A stretch of DNA of 64,000 nucleotides from Neobacillus jeddahensis. Lineage in GTDB: Bacteria; Bacillota; Bacilli; Bacillales; Cytobacillaceae. Both the position numbers and the translations under genes were made by a program. Shown here piece after piece: positions 1 through 8,071 of this stretch (the stretch's first letter is position 1; every line of letters begins with the position of its first letter). The notes beneath the pieces were generated by a model. That model made no database searches. It was not told the origin of the DNA and was given only the letters and a program-made list of their open reading frames with translations. The stretch is taken from NCBI RefSeq assembly GCF_000612625.1, contig NZ_CCAS010000011.1, positions 1-64,000 on the forward strand, given 5' to 3'.

Positions 1-42
1 CAGACCCCCGTCACGCTAACGCTTTAGCACACTGGGGGTCTG
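1..42. repeat. GGGTCTGACCC-family palindromic repeat, copy 1
   Basis: Bases 1-9 (CAGACCCCC) are the exact reverse complement of 34-42, with a nested inverted pair GCTAA (15-19) / TTAGC (24-28). The outer palindrome continues into GGGTCTGACCC. A related element lies at 12859-12911. It looks like a dispersed intergenic hairpin repeat; it may also end the minus-strand transport gene that stops at 110. The left edge may be cut by the window. Confidence 0.6.
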
Positions 43-109
43 ACCCTTGAATTTGCAAAAAAGTACCAGGCCCCATGTGACTCTTCACACAACTCCTAGT
101 ACCAATTGA

Positions 110-1336
110 TTACACTACTTCAGATAGATTTTTCAACGCCACTCGCGTTTGTTCCCCTTTTCCTTTTCTCAAGCTGATCATAGCAATAAAGGAGATACAG
201 TAGAGGATCGCTAAGTAGCTCATGGCTATTGTGACGTTTGCGTGCTGCAGAATGAAGCCTACAAAAATGGGAGATAAGCCCCCTAATGCCCTGCCAAAGT
301 TAAAGATGGTGTTCGTTGCCGTGCTGCGAACTTCTATTGGGAAGTAATAGCTAATCAGTGCACCGTAACCGGCAAACATTCCGTTCGAAAAGAATCCAAC
401 GATGGCGCCGCCAATTAACACACCTGCTGCTCCCGTTGCAAAGGAGTACAAGAATACTGCCACGGCTGAAGCAGCTAGGAAGAATCCATACGCTTTCTTC
501 ATGCCAAATCGATCCATCACTTGACCAAATGTTAACATCCCTGCCATCATTCCGACTGCAGTACTAATGGTCCATAAGGCAGAACCGGAAACCGACAACC
601 CTTGTGAGGTCTGCAAAATCGATGGCAGCCAGATCATCAAACCATTATAGCCGGCAATTTGCACCGAAGCCATGATCGCTAATGCAATGGTCGTATAGGC
701 TGTCCGTGGATTTGCAAATAATTGTTTTACATTTCCTTGCTTTACAGCTGCTTGCCGTTTTTCCTTTTGCGCTGCCAGCCATTCTGGTGATTCGTTTAAA
801 TTTTTCCTGACAAAGAAAGCAAAGATCACCGGGATAATGCCGACAAAGAACAACCCTCTCCAACCAAATGTCGGCAGAATCATGGCACTTAGCAGGGCAG
901 CTAGGATCACCCCAAATTGAGCTCCAATACTGACATAGGATGAGGCACGGCCTTGTTTATTCTTTGGCCATGCTTCAGCGACAAGCGTCATACCAATTCC
1001 ATATTCTCCGCCTGCACCTACGCCTGCAATAAACCTGAAAAGGTATACTTGCTCAACATTTCCCGCCAAACCTGTTAACGCTGTTCCAATTGCGAATATT
1101 AAGACCGTATACGTAAAAACTTTCACTCTTCCAAACTTATCTGCTAAGATCCCGAAAAGGATTCCCCCAAATAACATACCTAAGTTGGTGATAGAGGAAA
1201 TCAAACCTCCTGTTGCCATGTCTAGATGAAATTCAGCGATGATCATGGACATAGCGAAGGAAATAAACATAATGTCCATTCCTTCTAAGGTCAAACCTGT
1301 TACCGATGCGACAACTGTCTTTTTCTGATAATTCAT
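110..1336 (-). CDS. MFS transporter, 12 TM, PyrR-controlled (predicted pyrimidine-related substrate)
   Basis: 408-residue integral membrane protein with about 12 hydrophobic segments. The MFS motif A is seen at about residues 62-73 (GILADKFGRVK), and a second copy (MDRFGMKK) occurs in the middle loop. It resembles the sugar/aromatic-acid proton-symporter branch; the substrate cannot be read from sequence. The 5' leader carries two perfect PyrR-binding loops and an attenuator (1355-1488), so expression should fall when UMP is high. This points to uptake of a pyrimidine or precursor such as orotate; that is inference from regulation. The start ATG at 1336 follows AAAGGAG with good spacing. The gene is monocistronic. 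Confidence 0.9.
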   Translation of the reverse strand: MNYQKKTVVASVTGLTLEGMDIMFISFAMSMIIAEFHLDMATGGLISSITNLGMLFGGILFGILADKFGRVKVFTYTVLIFAIGTALTGLAGNVEQVYLFRFIAGVGAGGEYGIGMTLVAEAWPKNKQGRASSYVSIGAQFGVILAALLSAMILPTFGWRGLFFVGIIPVIFAFFVRKNLNESPEWLAAQKEKRQAAVKQGNVKQLFANPRTAYTTIALAIMASVQIAGYNGLMIWLPSILQTSQGLSVSGSALWTISTAVGMMAGMLTFGQVMDRFGMKKAYGFFLAASAVAVFLYSFATGAAGVLIGGAIVGFFSNGMFAGYGALISYYFPIEVRSTATNTIFNFGRALGGLSPIFVGFILQHANVTIAMSYLAILYCISFIAMISLRKGKGEQTRVALKNLSEVV

Positions 1337-1354
1337 TCTGTGTTTCTCCTTTCG

Positions 1355-1368
1355 AGCCTCACTGGACT
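1355..1368 (-). promoter_or_regulatory. Second PyrR-binding loop, next to the ribosome-binding site
   Basis: The minus strand reads AGTCCAGTGAGGCT, a perfect match to the PyrR consensus ARUCCNGNGAGGYU. It lies after the attenuator terminator and directly before the AAAGGAG of the MFS gene, 18 nt from the ATG. Such a position suggests translational repression in addition to attenuation, as proposed for PyrR in some Actinobacteria. Confidence 0.8.
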
Positions 1369-1388
1369 TGATTAAAAGATTTATTTAG

Positions 1389-1427
1389 CAAAAAAATGCC
1401 CTTTCATCCGAAGGACAAAAGGGCATT
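1389..1427 (-). terminator. Attenuator terminator of the PyrR leader
   Basis: The minus strand forms AATGCCCTTT (1418-1427) / AAAGGGCATT (1395-1404) followed by a run of T. The 5' arm can instead pair with AAAAGGG just after the first PyrR loop (1467-1473), giving the competing antiterminator expected of a pyr attenuator. Confidence 0.85.
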
Positions 1428-1474
1428 CATAGATACACAAATAGCATATATGAAGTGTAAAGTTCACCCTTTTT

Positions 1475-1488
1475 AGCCTCTCTGGACT
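1475..1488 (-). promoter_or_regulatory. pyrR-binding site: First PyrR-binding loop (anti-antiterminator)
   Basis: The minus strand reads AGTCCAGAGAGGCT, identical to the PyrR consensus ARUCCNGNGAGGYU. Flanking CCTTT and AAAAAGG form the lower stem. When PyrR-UMP stabilises this hairpin, AAAAGGG is unavailable for antitermination and the terminator at 1389-1427 forms. Confidence 0.88.
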
Positions 1489-1512
1489 ACCTTTAAAGGA
1501 AATTTCTTTATA

Positions 1513-1541
1513 ATCCTATCATGCCTATCGGCCGTTGTAAA
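1513..1541 (-). promoter_or_regulatory. Sigma-A promoter of the MFS gene
   Basis: The -35 TTTACA (1536-1541) and -10 TAGGAT (1513-1518) are separated by 17 nt. The predicted start near 1506 yields a leader of about 170 nt containing both PyrR loops and the attenuator. Confidence 0.6.
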
Positions 1542-1570
1542 TTTTTTTTACGAAAACTCTTAAAACTTAT

Positions 1571-1588
1571 TAGTGATTTATATCACTA
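1571..1588. promoter_or_regulatory. Crp/Fnr-like palindrome
   Basis: TAGTGATTTATATCACTA is a perfect 7-bp inverted repeat with the GTGA-N6-TCAC core of Crp/Fnr sites. It is centred about 73 bp upstream of the predicted MFS transcription start. Compare the stronger site at 16608-16623. Confidence 0.4.
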
Positions 1589-1688
1589 TATAAAACTGCC
1601 AATTTTTATATACAAATGGATCACAAATCATGGAAAGAGGTAATGATGGTACAAGGATGTCAGAGCGGCATGTTTGGAAATGGTCCTG

Positions 1689-1946
1689 TCACACTTTCAG
1701 AGGGACTAAATAAATTGGTGAGCGAACATATCCCATTACGGAACAGTTTATTTTAAAATCATTTGGCGTAGGCAATCCAGAAGCACAGATGACTCCTGTC
1801 AGTGCTGACATTTTTATGGTCATGTGTCCCATTGCTCTACCAGCAAACAAACCTTTCATCGCACTTTTTCCACCTGATTTTTCAATGATAATCCGAGTTT
1901 CGTCAACCAATACTTTTGTACCAGATTTAAAGTCGAATGTTTTCAT
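1689..1946 (-). CDS. Hypothetical protein, 85 aa
   Basis: Not recognised with certainty. The ATG at 1946 follows GGGAGGAGATAAAG, a strong ribosome-binding site, and is preferred over an ATG 14 codons upstream. The chain begins MKTFDFKSG and has short beta-strand-like segments (TKVLVDETRIIIEKSG), a basic glycine-rich turn (MKGLFAGRAMGHM), then a cysteine-containing tail. The pattern recalls small PH-like bacterial domains (compare DUF4429), but the end looks abrupt and the gene may be 3'-truncated. There is no operon partner. Confidence 0.55.
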   Translation of the reverse strand: MKTFDFKSGTKVLVDETRIIIEKSGGKSAMKGLFAGRAMGHMTIKMSALTGVICASGLPTPNDFKINCSVMGYVRSPIYLVPLKV

Positions 1947-2115
1947 CTTTATCTCCTCCCGCTTTACTTTAGTGGTTATATTTTCCACTATCTGTGATAA
2001 TTGTCATAGTAAGAATAGAAACTATCATTTAAAAGCAGCATTGTCACTTGTCGAATTATCATGTTTAAGTCTATATGTATGATTCATCATACTTTTTCAC
2101 AAAACTAAAATGCAA

Positions 2116-2144
2116 TTGTAAATTTATGCTAAAATATTTATAAA
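2116..2144 (+). promoter_or_regulatory. Predicted promoter of yuxK-like gene
   Basis: TTGTAA (2116-2121), a 17-nt spacer and TATAAA (2139-2144) lie about 45 bp before the DCC-protein start codon. Confidence 0.5.
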
Positions 2145-2189
2145 AATTTCAAAAAAGAGAATAAAAAAGAGGTTAAGGAGAGCGATTAT

Positions 2190-2579
2190 ATGGACAGAAT
2201 TATTTTATTCGACGGTGAGTGCAACTTTTGCGACCTAAGCGTACAATTCATCATTAAAAGAGACCCAAATGGACTCTTTAAGTTCGCTTCGTTACAAAGT
2301 GATATTGGAAAAGAGTTATTACATAAATATAATGCTCCAGATGATCTAGATAGCTTTGTTCTTCTGGAAGATAACCATTGCTACTTTAAATCTTCAGCAG
2401 CCCTACAGGTATGTAAGAACTTAAAAGGAGCGTGGAAGTTACCGTACTGCCTATTAGTCGTCCCGAAACCTTTGAGAGACTTTTTTTATGAAATTATCGC
2501 TAAAAATAGATATAAATGGTTCGGTAAAAAAGAAAGTTGTATGTTACCAACTCCAGAAGAAAGAAAACGGTTCTTATAA
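2190..2579 (+). CDS. yuxK: DCC-family thiol-disulfide oxidoreductase (YuxK-like)
   Basis: 129 residues, close to the usual length of B. subtilis YuxK. The family signature is at the N-terminus: an aspartate followed by Cys11-x2-Cys14 (FDGECNFC), then a thioredoxin-like alpha/beta chain (RDPNGLFKFASLQS, SFVLLED). The family is predicted to carry out cytoplasmic thiol-disulfide exchange; physiological partners are unknown. The ATG at 2190 follows AAGGAGAGCG. It is convergent with, and overlaps by a few bases, the SDR remnant on the other strand. It stands alone with its own promoter. Confidence 0.9.
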   Translation: MDRIILFDGECNFCDLSVQFIIKRDPNGLFKFASLQSDIGKELLHKYNAPDDLDSFVLLEDNHCYFKSSAALQVCKNLKGAWKLPYCLLVVPKPLRDFFYEIIAKNRYKWFGKKESCMLPTPEERKRFL

Positions 2580-2702
2580 GACCGAAATATCTAAATAACA
2601 GTAATCTTCAGGTCGGAGATACCCCTTTTTTAATAGCCAAGAAAGCATCCCTCTGCTTGACCCGGTAATTAATGCGACCATTTCTTTTAAACCTAAATCC
2701 AT
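2574..2702 (-). pseudogene. Short-chain dehydrogenase gene stub
   Basis: An ATG at 2702 with a good ribosome-binding site (GGAG, 6 nt spacing) opens a 42-codon frame. Its first 18 residues read like the N-terminus of an SDR reductase: MDLGLKEMVALITGSSRG, containing the beginning of the TGxxxGxG nucleotide-binding motif. Similarity then stops. Normal SDRs have about 250 residues, so nearly all of the gene is gone. The frame ends inside the 3' end of the convergent yuxK-like gene. Confidence 0.55.
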
Positions 2703-2781
2703 GATGATCTCCTATCTGGAACAATGCTATTTTGATTATCTGATCACTTAATTCTACAAAACCATCAAATCTCCTTCCTTA

Positions 2782-3204
2782 TTAATCCCTCTTAAAACAC
2801 CCCGCAATAGCAGGAAAGCTCATGAAATCCTTCCTCATCTCCCGAAACGAAATCACTTCTTTTCCTCTAGTAAGCTGGAAATCTAACGAATATTCGTGAC
2901 AGTTCAATGGGGTTTGATGAAATGTGGTGCGATAGAATTGGATTGCCTCTTGCTCGCTGGCTGCGAAGATAAAGATAAAATCCTTCTGACTCCTCTTCAA
3001 TGAATAGATGCCAATCTTATGAAAACCTAACACATTGTTTTGAATCAATTCCGCTACTTTCTGATGATCCGCTTGATTTAAGTCTATTTTAGATATGTTG
3101 TCATCTAAAGAAATTTTATGCTCTGTTAGTAAATGGTAGATATAATGAGCTAATGAGGATTCTTCAAAGAGTAAACAATCTTGATAAAGATCTTTCACAA
3201 CCAT
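2782..3204 (-). CDS. Hypothetical protein, 140 aa
   Basis: Not recognised. A soluble, mixed alpha/beta protein with no signal peptide or membrane segment. The ATG at 3204 follows GGGGTG, a weak but acceptable site. The N-terminal third is acidic and helical (YQDCLLFEESSLAHYIYHLL); the middle has a beta stretch (DFIFIFAASEQEAIQFY). It lies 65 bp downstream of the DnaB-like helicase gene on the same strand and may belong to the same mobile replication module. No function is proposed. Confidence 0.65.
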   Translation of the reverse strand: MVVKDLYQDCLLFEESSLAHYIYHLLTEHKISLDDNISKIDLNQADHQKVAELIQNNVLGFHKIGIYSLKRSQKDFIFIFAASEQEAIQFYRTTFHQTPLNCHEYSLDFQLTRGKEVISFREMRKDFMSFPAIAGCFKRD

Positions 3205-3268
3205 GTGATCACACCCCGTTATTAGATAGATTCATCCGTAGACTTCGTTCCTAAAAACTGCCTAAAGC

Positions 3269-4531
3269 TTATACCAGTGCAAGATTCAGTTCCTTTTGGT
3301 CCTCAATCGCCCCTGTATGCTCGTTATAATTCACCGCGATCGTTCCAACTGGACCATTTCGATTTTTCGAGACAATGATTTCAAGGGAATGATTCTCTGA
3401 CTCTTTGTCATAATACGCTTCCCGGTACAGGAACAAAATGACATCAGCATCCTGTTCGACACTGCCCGATTCCCGAATATCAGACATCATCGGCCGTTTA
3501 TTGGCCCTTGATTCCACCGAACGATTAAGCTGGGCCAAACAAATGACAGGGCAATCAAAATCCTTCGCCATCATTTTGAGGGATTTGGAGATTTCCGTGA
3601 CTTGTAAATGGGCATTCCCACCGTAGAATTGATTTGAATGAATTAGGGTCAAATAATCAATAAAAACGATTGGTTTCTTGTGCGGAAATCGACTGATTAC
3701 CTTTCTCATTTTCGCTCTTATTTCGGAAATCGTTTGTCCCGCCCCGTCAAATATTTGCATATTGGTTTCATTTAAATCATTAATTACATCGGACCAGTTG
3801 TTCTTTTGACTTTGACTTAACATCCGTTTCGGATCGCGCATTTTTGCCCGATTAATGCCCCCAGTTGAGGCAATTAAGCGAGAGGTGATCAGCTTTTCTG
3901 GCATTTCTAAGGAAAATACCAGTGGCAGGAATCCCGTCCAACCAGCCATTTTTGCAAAATGAAGCATCACATCGGTTTTTCCCATCGAGGGTCTTGCCGC
4001 TAGAATCGTCACTTCCCCGCCTTGAAAGCCTCCTGTCACATCATCAAGTTTTTTAATACCGGTTGTTACACTCTTAAGAAGTAGTTGATCTTCCCAGGGT
4101 GCCTCATAGATCGTGGACAATGCTTGTTGTAAGGACGTATGATCATCCATCTTCATTTGGTTAATTTTATCCAACTCGGCAATGACTTTCGCAATCTCCC
4201 AATCATTCATCGCTGCAACCGTTAAGATGTTTCTCTTCTCCCGTTCTTTCCACAGTTCAAGAATGAGCTTCTCCGTTCCGTCAAATTTCTCTACATCCGC
4301 ATACGATAACAGCTCCGAAAGGTAAGACATTCCACCTAATGATTCAAGGTCTGGTAAGGTGGTCAAGTGAATCAAATCAACATGCTTACCTGCTCGATGT
4401 AACTCAACCATTCTCCGCATGATTTCTTTATGCCGTGTACTTTCCAGCTGTTCCGGTTGTACCACGGTATCCTTGAGTAAGTACTCCGCCTTCATTAAAC
4501 TTCCTAAGAATGCTCTTTCAGCCATACTCAT
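3269..4531 (-). CDS. DnaB-like replicative helicase (phage/plasmid type)
   Basis: 420 residues. The N-terminal DnaB-type helical domain (about 1-110) precedes a RecA-like core with Walker A ARPSMGKT (about 179-186) and Walker B FIDYL (about 290), then QLNRSVESR and SGSVEQDADVI, both DnaB-family signatures. It would unwind DNA at a fork as a hexamer. The ATG at 4531 overlaps the TGA of the DnaD-like gene (TGATG), so the two are translationally coupled. It is slightly shorter than housekeeping Bacillus DnaC (about 454 aa) and is paired with a DnaD-like loader, which suggests a prophage or integrated-element origin. Confidence 0.88.
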   Translation of the reverse strand: MSMAERAFLGSLMKAEYLLKDTVVQPEQLESTRHKEIMRRMVELHRAGKHVDLIHLTTLPDLESLGGMSYLSELLSYADVEKFDGTEKLILELWKEREKRNILTVAAMNDWEIAKVIAELDKINQMKMDDHTSLQQALSTIYEAPWEDQLLLKSVTTGIKKLDDVTGGFQGGEVTILAARPSMGKTDVMLHFAKMAGWTGFLPLVFSLEMPEKLITSRLIASTGGINRAKMRDPKRMLSQSQKNNWSDVINDLNETNMQIFDGAGQTISEIRAKMRKVISRFPHKKPIVFIDYLTLIHSNQFYGGNAHLQVTEISKSLKMMAKDFDCPVICLAQLNRSVESRANKRPMMSDIRESGSVEQDADVILFLYREAYYDKESENHSLEIIVSKNRNGPVGTIAVNYNEHTGAIEDQKELNLALV

Positions 4532-5514
4532 CACGCTTCACCTCTTGTTAGGTCGAGTTCAAACGTGCTTGGAATATCTCTTCCCGCAGTTGCTTGTCTT
4601 GTCTTTCGTACAGGCTCTTGGTTTTCCTGATGCACATCAATTTCTTCTACGGTCAGTAATGATTCGTTATCCCAGTTTTTGAGGATCCCCACAATATAAT
4701 TCAGCTTTCGCTTGTTATTCGCACAGGCAATATTCATCGCTTTTAAAATCAATTCTTTTGGCTGTAAAAAGCTAGAATCATCTAACCAAGCTAACAGCTG
4801 CTGTTTTGCATTCACATTCGTCAAACCAAATCCATTTGCGTCCCAAAACTCCACAATTTCTTGAACCTCTTCTATTCTTTGTTTACTCTGTGATGGATGC
4901 TCTTTGGCTGGATGACTCTCAACATTTTGCTGACAAGCTTTTTGTTGTTGTTTTTGTTTTTCTTTTTGTTTTTCTTTTTGCCCACCTATGGTCTGAGGAG
5001 ACAAGAACGATTCGTCCAATTTTTCAATTTCAGTTTCATATGTATTATTTTCAGTTTGAGTGCTAGCTTTCTTGCCGTAACACGGCTCTTCTTGTTGACA
5101 AAAAGCTTGATAGAGGCTGCGAATTTCCTGTTTGACTATCGATTCCGATACATATTCGATGAGAGAGTGATCCTCGACCTCTTTTAATTCAGAAACAATA
5201 CAATCCATCACTGGCTTCCCACCGGCATTCAGGTTATATTTCCCCCAGTTTTTAATCGCGAGTTCTCTTGTTTCAGAATTGTAACGAATCACTTTATGAT
5301 GCAGGATGAATCGGTCCATTAACGATTGAACAGTTTCAATTGAATAGCCCAAATCAAAAGCCATTTGTTTTTTGGTAATTTTATAGACTCCTATTTGAGT
5401 CGTATTTGGATTAGTAAGAATATAAAGGTAAAAATATTTGTCCTCCGGAGTCATCTCCTCTGAAACAACCGGATTCTTCCAGAAATCCGTACGGACTATT
5501 CGATACTTTGCCAT
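4531..5514 (-). CDS. DnaD-domain replication protein
   Basis: 327 residues. The N-terminal part (about 1-110) resembles a winged-helix DNA-binding domain (KQMAFDLGYSIETVQSLMDRFI). The middle has a low-complexity K/Q-rich linker (about 180-195). The C-terminal DnaD-type domain (about 215-285) carries the family pattern NKRKLNYIVGILKNW. In phages and plasmids such proteins bind an origin and load the helicase encoded next door. The Lys/Gln repeat is visible in DNA as an (A)nC-rich tract near 4935-4980. It is the first gene of a coupled pair; the ATG at 5514 follows AAAGGCAGTGG. Confidence 0.85.
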   Translation of the reverse strand: MAKYRIVRTDFWKNPVVSEEMTPEDKYFYLYILTNPNTTQIGVYKITKKQMAFDLGYSIETVQSLMDRFILHHKVIRYNSETRELAIKNWGKYNLNAGGKPVMDCIVSELKEVEDHSLIEYVSESIVKQEIRSLYQAFCQQEEPCYGKKASTQTENNTYETEIEKLDESFLSPQTIGGQKEKQKEKQKQQQKACQQNVESHPAKEHPSQSKQRIEEVQEIVEFWDANGFGLTNVNAKQQLLAWLDDSSFLQPKELILKAMNIACANNKRKLNYIVGILKNWDNESLLTVEEIDVHQENQEPVRKTRQATAGRDIPSTFELDLTRGEA

Positions 5515-5748
5515 CTTTAACCACTGCCTTTCTTTTAATAAAATTCCTTCCTACTTGTTATGTAATTAATTGAAGAAAATGGTTATATGTTTTTCATTAG
5601 AATATTTTATGACACCCTTCCATCCCCTGTCCTTAGCGAGATCTTTATGTAAAAACCTTCGTCTTCAGCACTTCTACAATATCGAGATTTTCGGGGTATT
5701 GCGAACTTCCTTTTACCATTTCTGAGGGGATTTTTAGAGCGAAACGAC

Positions 5749-5789
5749 AAAAAAACGCCTTCAAAAATGATTTTTGAAGGCGCTTTTTG
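5749..5789. terminator. Bidirectional intrinsic terminator
   Basis: CGCCTTCAAAAAT (5756-5768) pairs perfectly with ATTTTTGAAGGCG (5770-5782), with an A-run before and a T-run after. It lies in the 431-bp gene-free gap between the DnaD-like gene and the TauE gene. Confidence 0.75.
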
Positions 5790-5874
5790 CCATTTTGGGT
5801 TATTTTTAGCATATTTTTCGAAAGTTCAGTTGTTTTTTTATAAGCAATTATTTAAGGAAAGTAGATGTCTTATA

Positions 5875-5908
5875 AACATTCTAAGCCCCTTAAGGGGCTT
5901 AGAATGTT
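5875..5908. terminator. Palindromic terminator of the sulfur cluster
   Basis: A perfect 17+17 bp palindrome centred on CCCCTTAAGGGG. It lies 38 bp after the TauE stop codon and probably ends the sulfur operon on the minus strand. No other feature was seen in 5515-5945. Confidence 0.65.
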
Positions 5909-5945
5909 TTTGATCAACTGAAATTTCTCTATTCAATGTCCCAGA

Positions 5946-6722
5946 TTACAAAATCGTCATCCATGTTTTTATTGCCGTAGCCAAAATCAAAATCCCCATA
6001 ATCCCTTGCAAAACTTTCGTATTAACTCTTTTCCCAATATGGGCTCCTATAGGTGAAGCCATTAAACTGGCAGCTACCATGATCATCGAAGGAAGGATTG
6101 GCACTTGACCTGTTGAAATTTTTCCAGAAACAGCTCCAATGGATGAAATAAGTGTAATGGCTAAGGACGAGGCAATGGTCATTCTTGTTGGAATCTTTAA
6201 AACCACGAGCATAATTGGTACTAACAAGAATGCTCCTCCGGCTCCTACAATACCAGCTCCAATCCCCACGATAAAAGCGAATAGTGCTGCAAACCACTTG
6301 TTAAATTGAACTTGTTCCAATGGAATATCATCCATTCCTTTTCTGGGAACAAACATCATCACAACGGCAATCAATGCTAAAATTCCATAGACAATGTTAA
6401 TGCCGCTTTCCGGCATGTGAGTAGAACCAAATCCTCCCATAATGCTTCCAATCAATATACTACTTCCCATGTAGGTAATAAGTGTTTTATTTAAATATCC
6501 ACCTTTACGATAAGCCAGAACCCCACCTAATGTCGCAAAGAATACTTGAATAGCTGTAATGCCTGAAACTTCGTGTGCAGTAAAATGACCGACACCCAGC
6601 ATAACAGGAATATATAGCAACATAGGAAAGTTAATAATAGCTCCCCCTATTCCTAACATACCTGAAATAAAAGAGCCTACAAATCCAATTAGGAAGATCG
6701 TAAACAGTAAGCCACTATCCAT
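5946..6722 (-). CDS. yrkJ: TauE/SafE-family sulfite/sulfur-anion exporter (YrkJ-like)
   Basis: 258 residues from the ATG at 6722, preceded by AGAGGAGGACAAC. A longer in-frame start at 6821 is rejected because it would read through a tusA remnant and a 12-bp hairpin. Seven to eight hydrophobic segments are visible, with duplicated glycine-rich motifs [13 protein letters not shown] and [14 protein letters not shown] typical of TauE/SafE. It probably exports sulfite, thiosulfate or related anions made by the upstream persulfide dioxygenase and rhodaneses. It is the last gene of the CstR-controlled cluster, separated from yrkH by a terminator-like hairpin that may lower its expression. Confidence 0.88.
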   Translation of the reverse strand: MDSGLLFTIFLIGFVGSFISGMLGIGGAIINFPMLLYIPVMLGVGHFTAHEVSGITAIQVFFATLGGVLAYRKGGYLNKTLITYMGSSILIGSIMGGFGSTHMPESGINIVYGILALIAVVMMFVPRKGMDDIPLEQVQFNKWFAALFAFIVGIGAGIVGAGGAFLLVPIMLVVLKIPTRMTIASSLAITLISSIGAVSGKISTGQVPILPSMIMVAASLMASPIGAHIGKRVNTKVLQGIMGILILATAIKTWMTIL

Positions 6723-6738
6723 GTTGTCCTCCTCTTTT

Positions 6739-6768
6739 GAAAAGGGAACCTTCATTGGTTCCCTTTTC
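6739..6768 (-). terminator. Hairpin between yrkH and yrkJ
   Basis: A perfect 12-bp stem, GAAAAGGGAACC (6739-6750) with GGTTCCCTTTTC (6757-6768), and a 6-nt loop. On the minus strand the 3' arm ends in TTTTC, so it may act as a partial terminator before yrkJ. It sits directly after the tusA remnant. Confidence 0.6.
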
Positions 6769-6769
6769 G

Positions 6770-6834
6770 TTTTACCCTTTTTTGTTTGTACAATCGGCGT
6801 GGGACATGCCAAGTTTGGCATCCACTATTTTCAA
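6770..6834 (-). pseudogene. yrkI: tusA (yrkI) remnant with a frameshift
   Basis: After AGGAGGGA a TTG at 6834 opens a frame reading LKIVDAK. A 2-nt loss then shifts the frame and it resumes as [13 protein letters not shown], the sulfur-carrier CPxP region of TusA. Compare KGLACPMPIVKTKKA in the intact TusA domain at 8647. In B. subtilis yrkI (tusA-like) lies exactly here, between yrkH and yrkJ. About 50 downstream codons are missing and replaced by the hairpin at 6739-6768. Confidence 0.7.
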
Positions 6835-6854
6835 CTAATCCCTCCTTTTTACCA

Positions 6855-7982
6855 TTAACGAATAGCACAACGGTTTGGACCGATTTCCATTTCACGTTGT
6901 TGTTCAATATCTGGGTTGACTTTTCCCATATTGGTTTGACGAATCTCTTGATAAGCGTTTGGCTGCGGTGGCAAGTTTTCCGTTACCATTTTTCTGAATT
7001 CTTCTTCGTCTTCAATGTTTAGACCATGATTTTTAGAAAACAATGTCCCTAATTTTTCTGACACACTTCCATCATCATTTAACTCATCCAACATCATAAA
7101 GTGTGCTGGTAGAACAATAAGTTCTTCTGATACTTCTCTGTAACGTATATAAAGAGTTTCTCTTAGATCTCCTACCCAGTCTTCTGCCTTACCTGCTAGA
7201 TCCGGTCTTCCGATTGAATCAATGAACAAAATATCACCTGAAAGCAGGAACTTTTCATCTACTACAAAGGACGTGGAACCAATCGTGTGACCTGGAGAAT
7301 ACATTGCGTGAATATTTATAATCGTATTTCCGATTATTACGTCATTACCGTCTTCTAATGGTTGGTATCCAAAGGTTACTTCTGTTGCATCCTTTGATGG
7401 AAGCCAGTAGGTTGCACCCGTTTTTTCTGCAATTAAGCGTCCACCAGAAATATGGTCCGCATGAAGGTGTGTATCAAATACATGAGTCAATTTCGCACCG
7501 ATTCTTTCAGCAAAGTCAAAATAGGTTTTTGTCATGCGTGTTGCATCGATCAATGCTGCTTCCCCGTTTGACACCACCATGTAGGATAAACAGCCTTTAC
7601 CGATTCGAACAAACTGAAAAATTTCGCCTCCATCATTTAGGTCTCCCACTTTTACCGGTACTAAATGTTCACTCCATGCTTTCATTCCACCCTTAAGGTA
7701 GGACACGTTTAACCCAGCATCAGAAAGCATTTCTGCCACCATTACCGATGAACCTTCCTTTGCACAAACGACCAATACTTCTTTATCAGTAGGGATTTTT
7801 TTAATGATTTCTTCTACACCATCAAGCAATTCAAAATAGGGAACATTTAAATACTCAAAGTTTTCTCCTTCAATTTTCCAATCTTTAAAATCACTTTCAT
7901 TACGTACATCAAGAATAAATAACTCTTCTTTATCAAAAATCTTTTTCGTTACCTCTTTTGAAGTCATCCCAGTTATAGTCAT
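6855..7982 (-). CDS. yrkH: Rhodanese-MBL persulfide dioxygenase-like fusion (YrkH)
   Basis: 375 residues. An N-terminal rhodanese domain (about 1-110) has the active-site loop at Cys73 (CAKEGSS). A metallo-beta-lactamase domain follows, with the THLHADH metal motif at 171-177, a later His in SPGHTIGS and Asp in LSGDILF. The ETHE1/CstB-like family oxidises glutathione, CoA or bacillithiol persulfide to sulfite with O2, in the cytoplasm. Domain order is rhodanese first, as in B. subtilis YrkH and unlike S. aureus CstB. It is preceded by the TusA-rhodanese gene and followed by the tusA remnant and yrkJ. Confidence 0.9.
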   Translation of the reverse strand: MTITGMTSKEVTKKIFDKEELFILDVRNESDFKDWKIEGENFEYLNVPYFELLDGVEEIIKKIPTDKEVLVVCAKEGSSVMVAEMLSDAGLNVSYLKGGMKAWSEHLVPVKVGDLNDGGEIFQFVRIGKGCLSYMVVSNGEAALIDATRMTKTYFDFAERIGAKLTHVFDTHLHADHISGGRLIAEKTGATYWLPSKDATEVTFGYQPLEDGNDVIIGNTIINIHAMYSPGHTIGSTSFVVDEKFLLSGDILFIDSIGRPDLAGKAEDWVGDLRETLYIRYREVSEELIVLPAHFMMLDELNDDGSVSEKLGTLFSKNHGLNIEDEEEFRKMVTENLPPQPNAYQEIRQTNMGKVNPDIEQQREMEIGPNRCAIR

Positions 7983-8071
7983 CTACCAATTACCCCCTAC
8001 CGTATTATTTTATTTAAAAAAATAGGCTGATTTAAAATTCAGATTTAATGGAATTCCTATCCATTCCTCCA

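Noticed and set aside
4930-4985. Repetitive TTTTTGTTTTTC tract as a possible microsatellite or CRISPR-like repeat
   Set aside because: It is the coding sequence of the Lys/Gln-rich linker of the DnaD-like protein, with no spacer pattern.
6723-6821. 33-residue N-terminal extension of the TauE protein containing a CPxP motif
   Set aside because: It reads through a frameshifted tusA remnant and a 12-bp hairpin; the ATG at 6722 has a much better ribosome-binding site.
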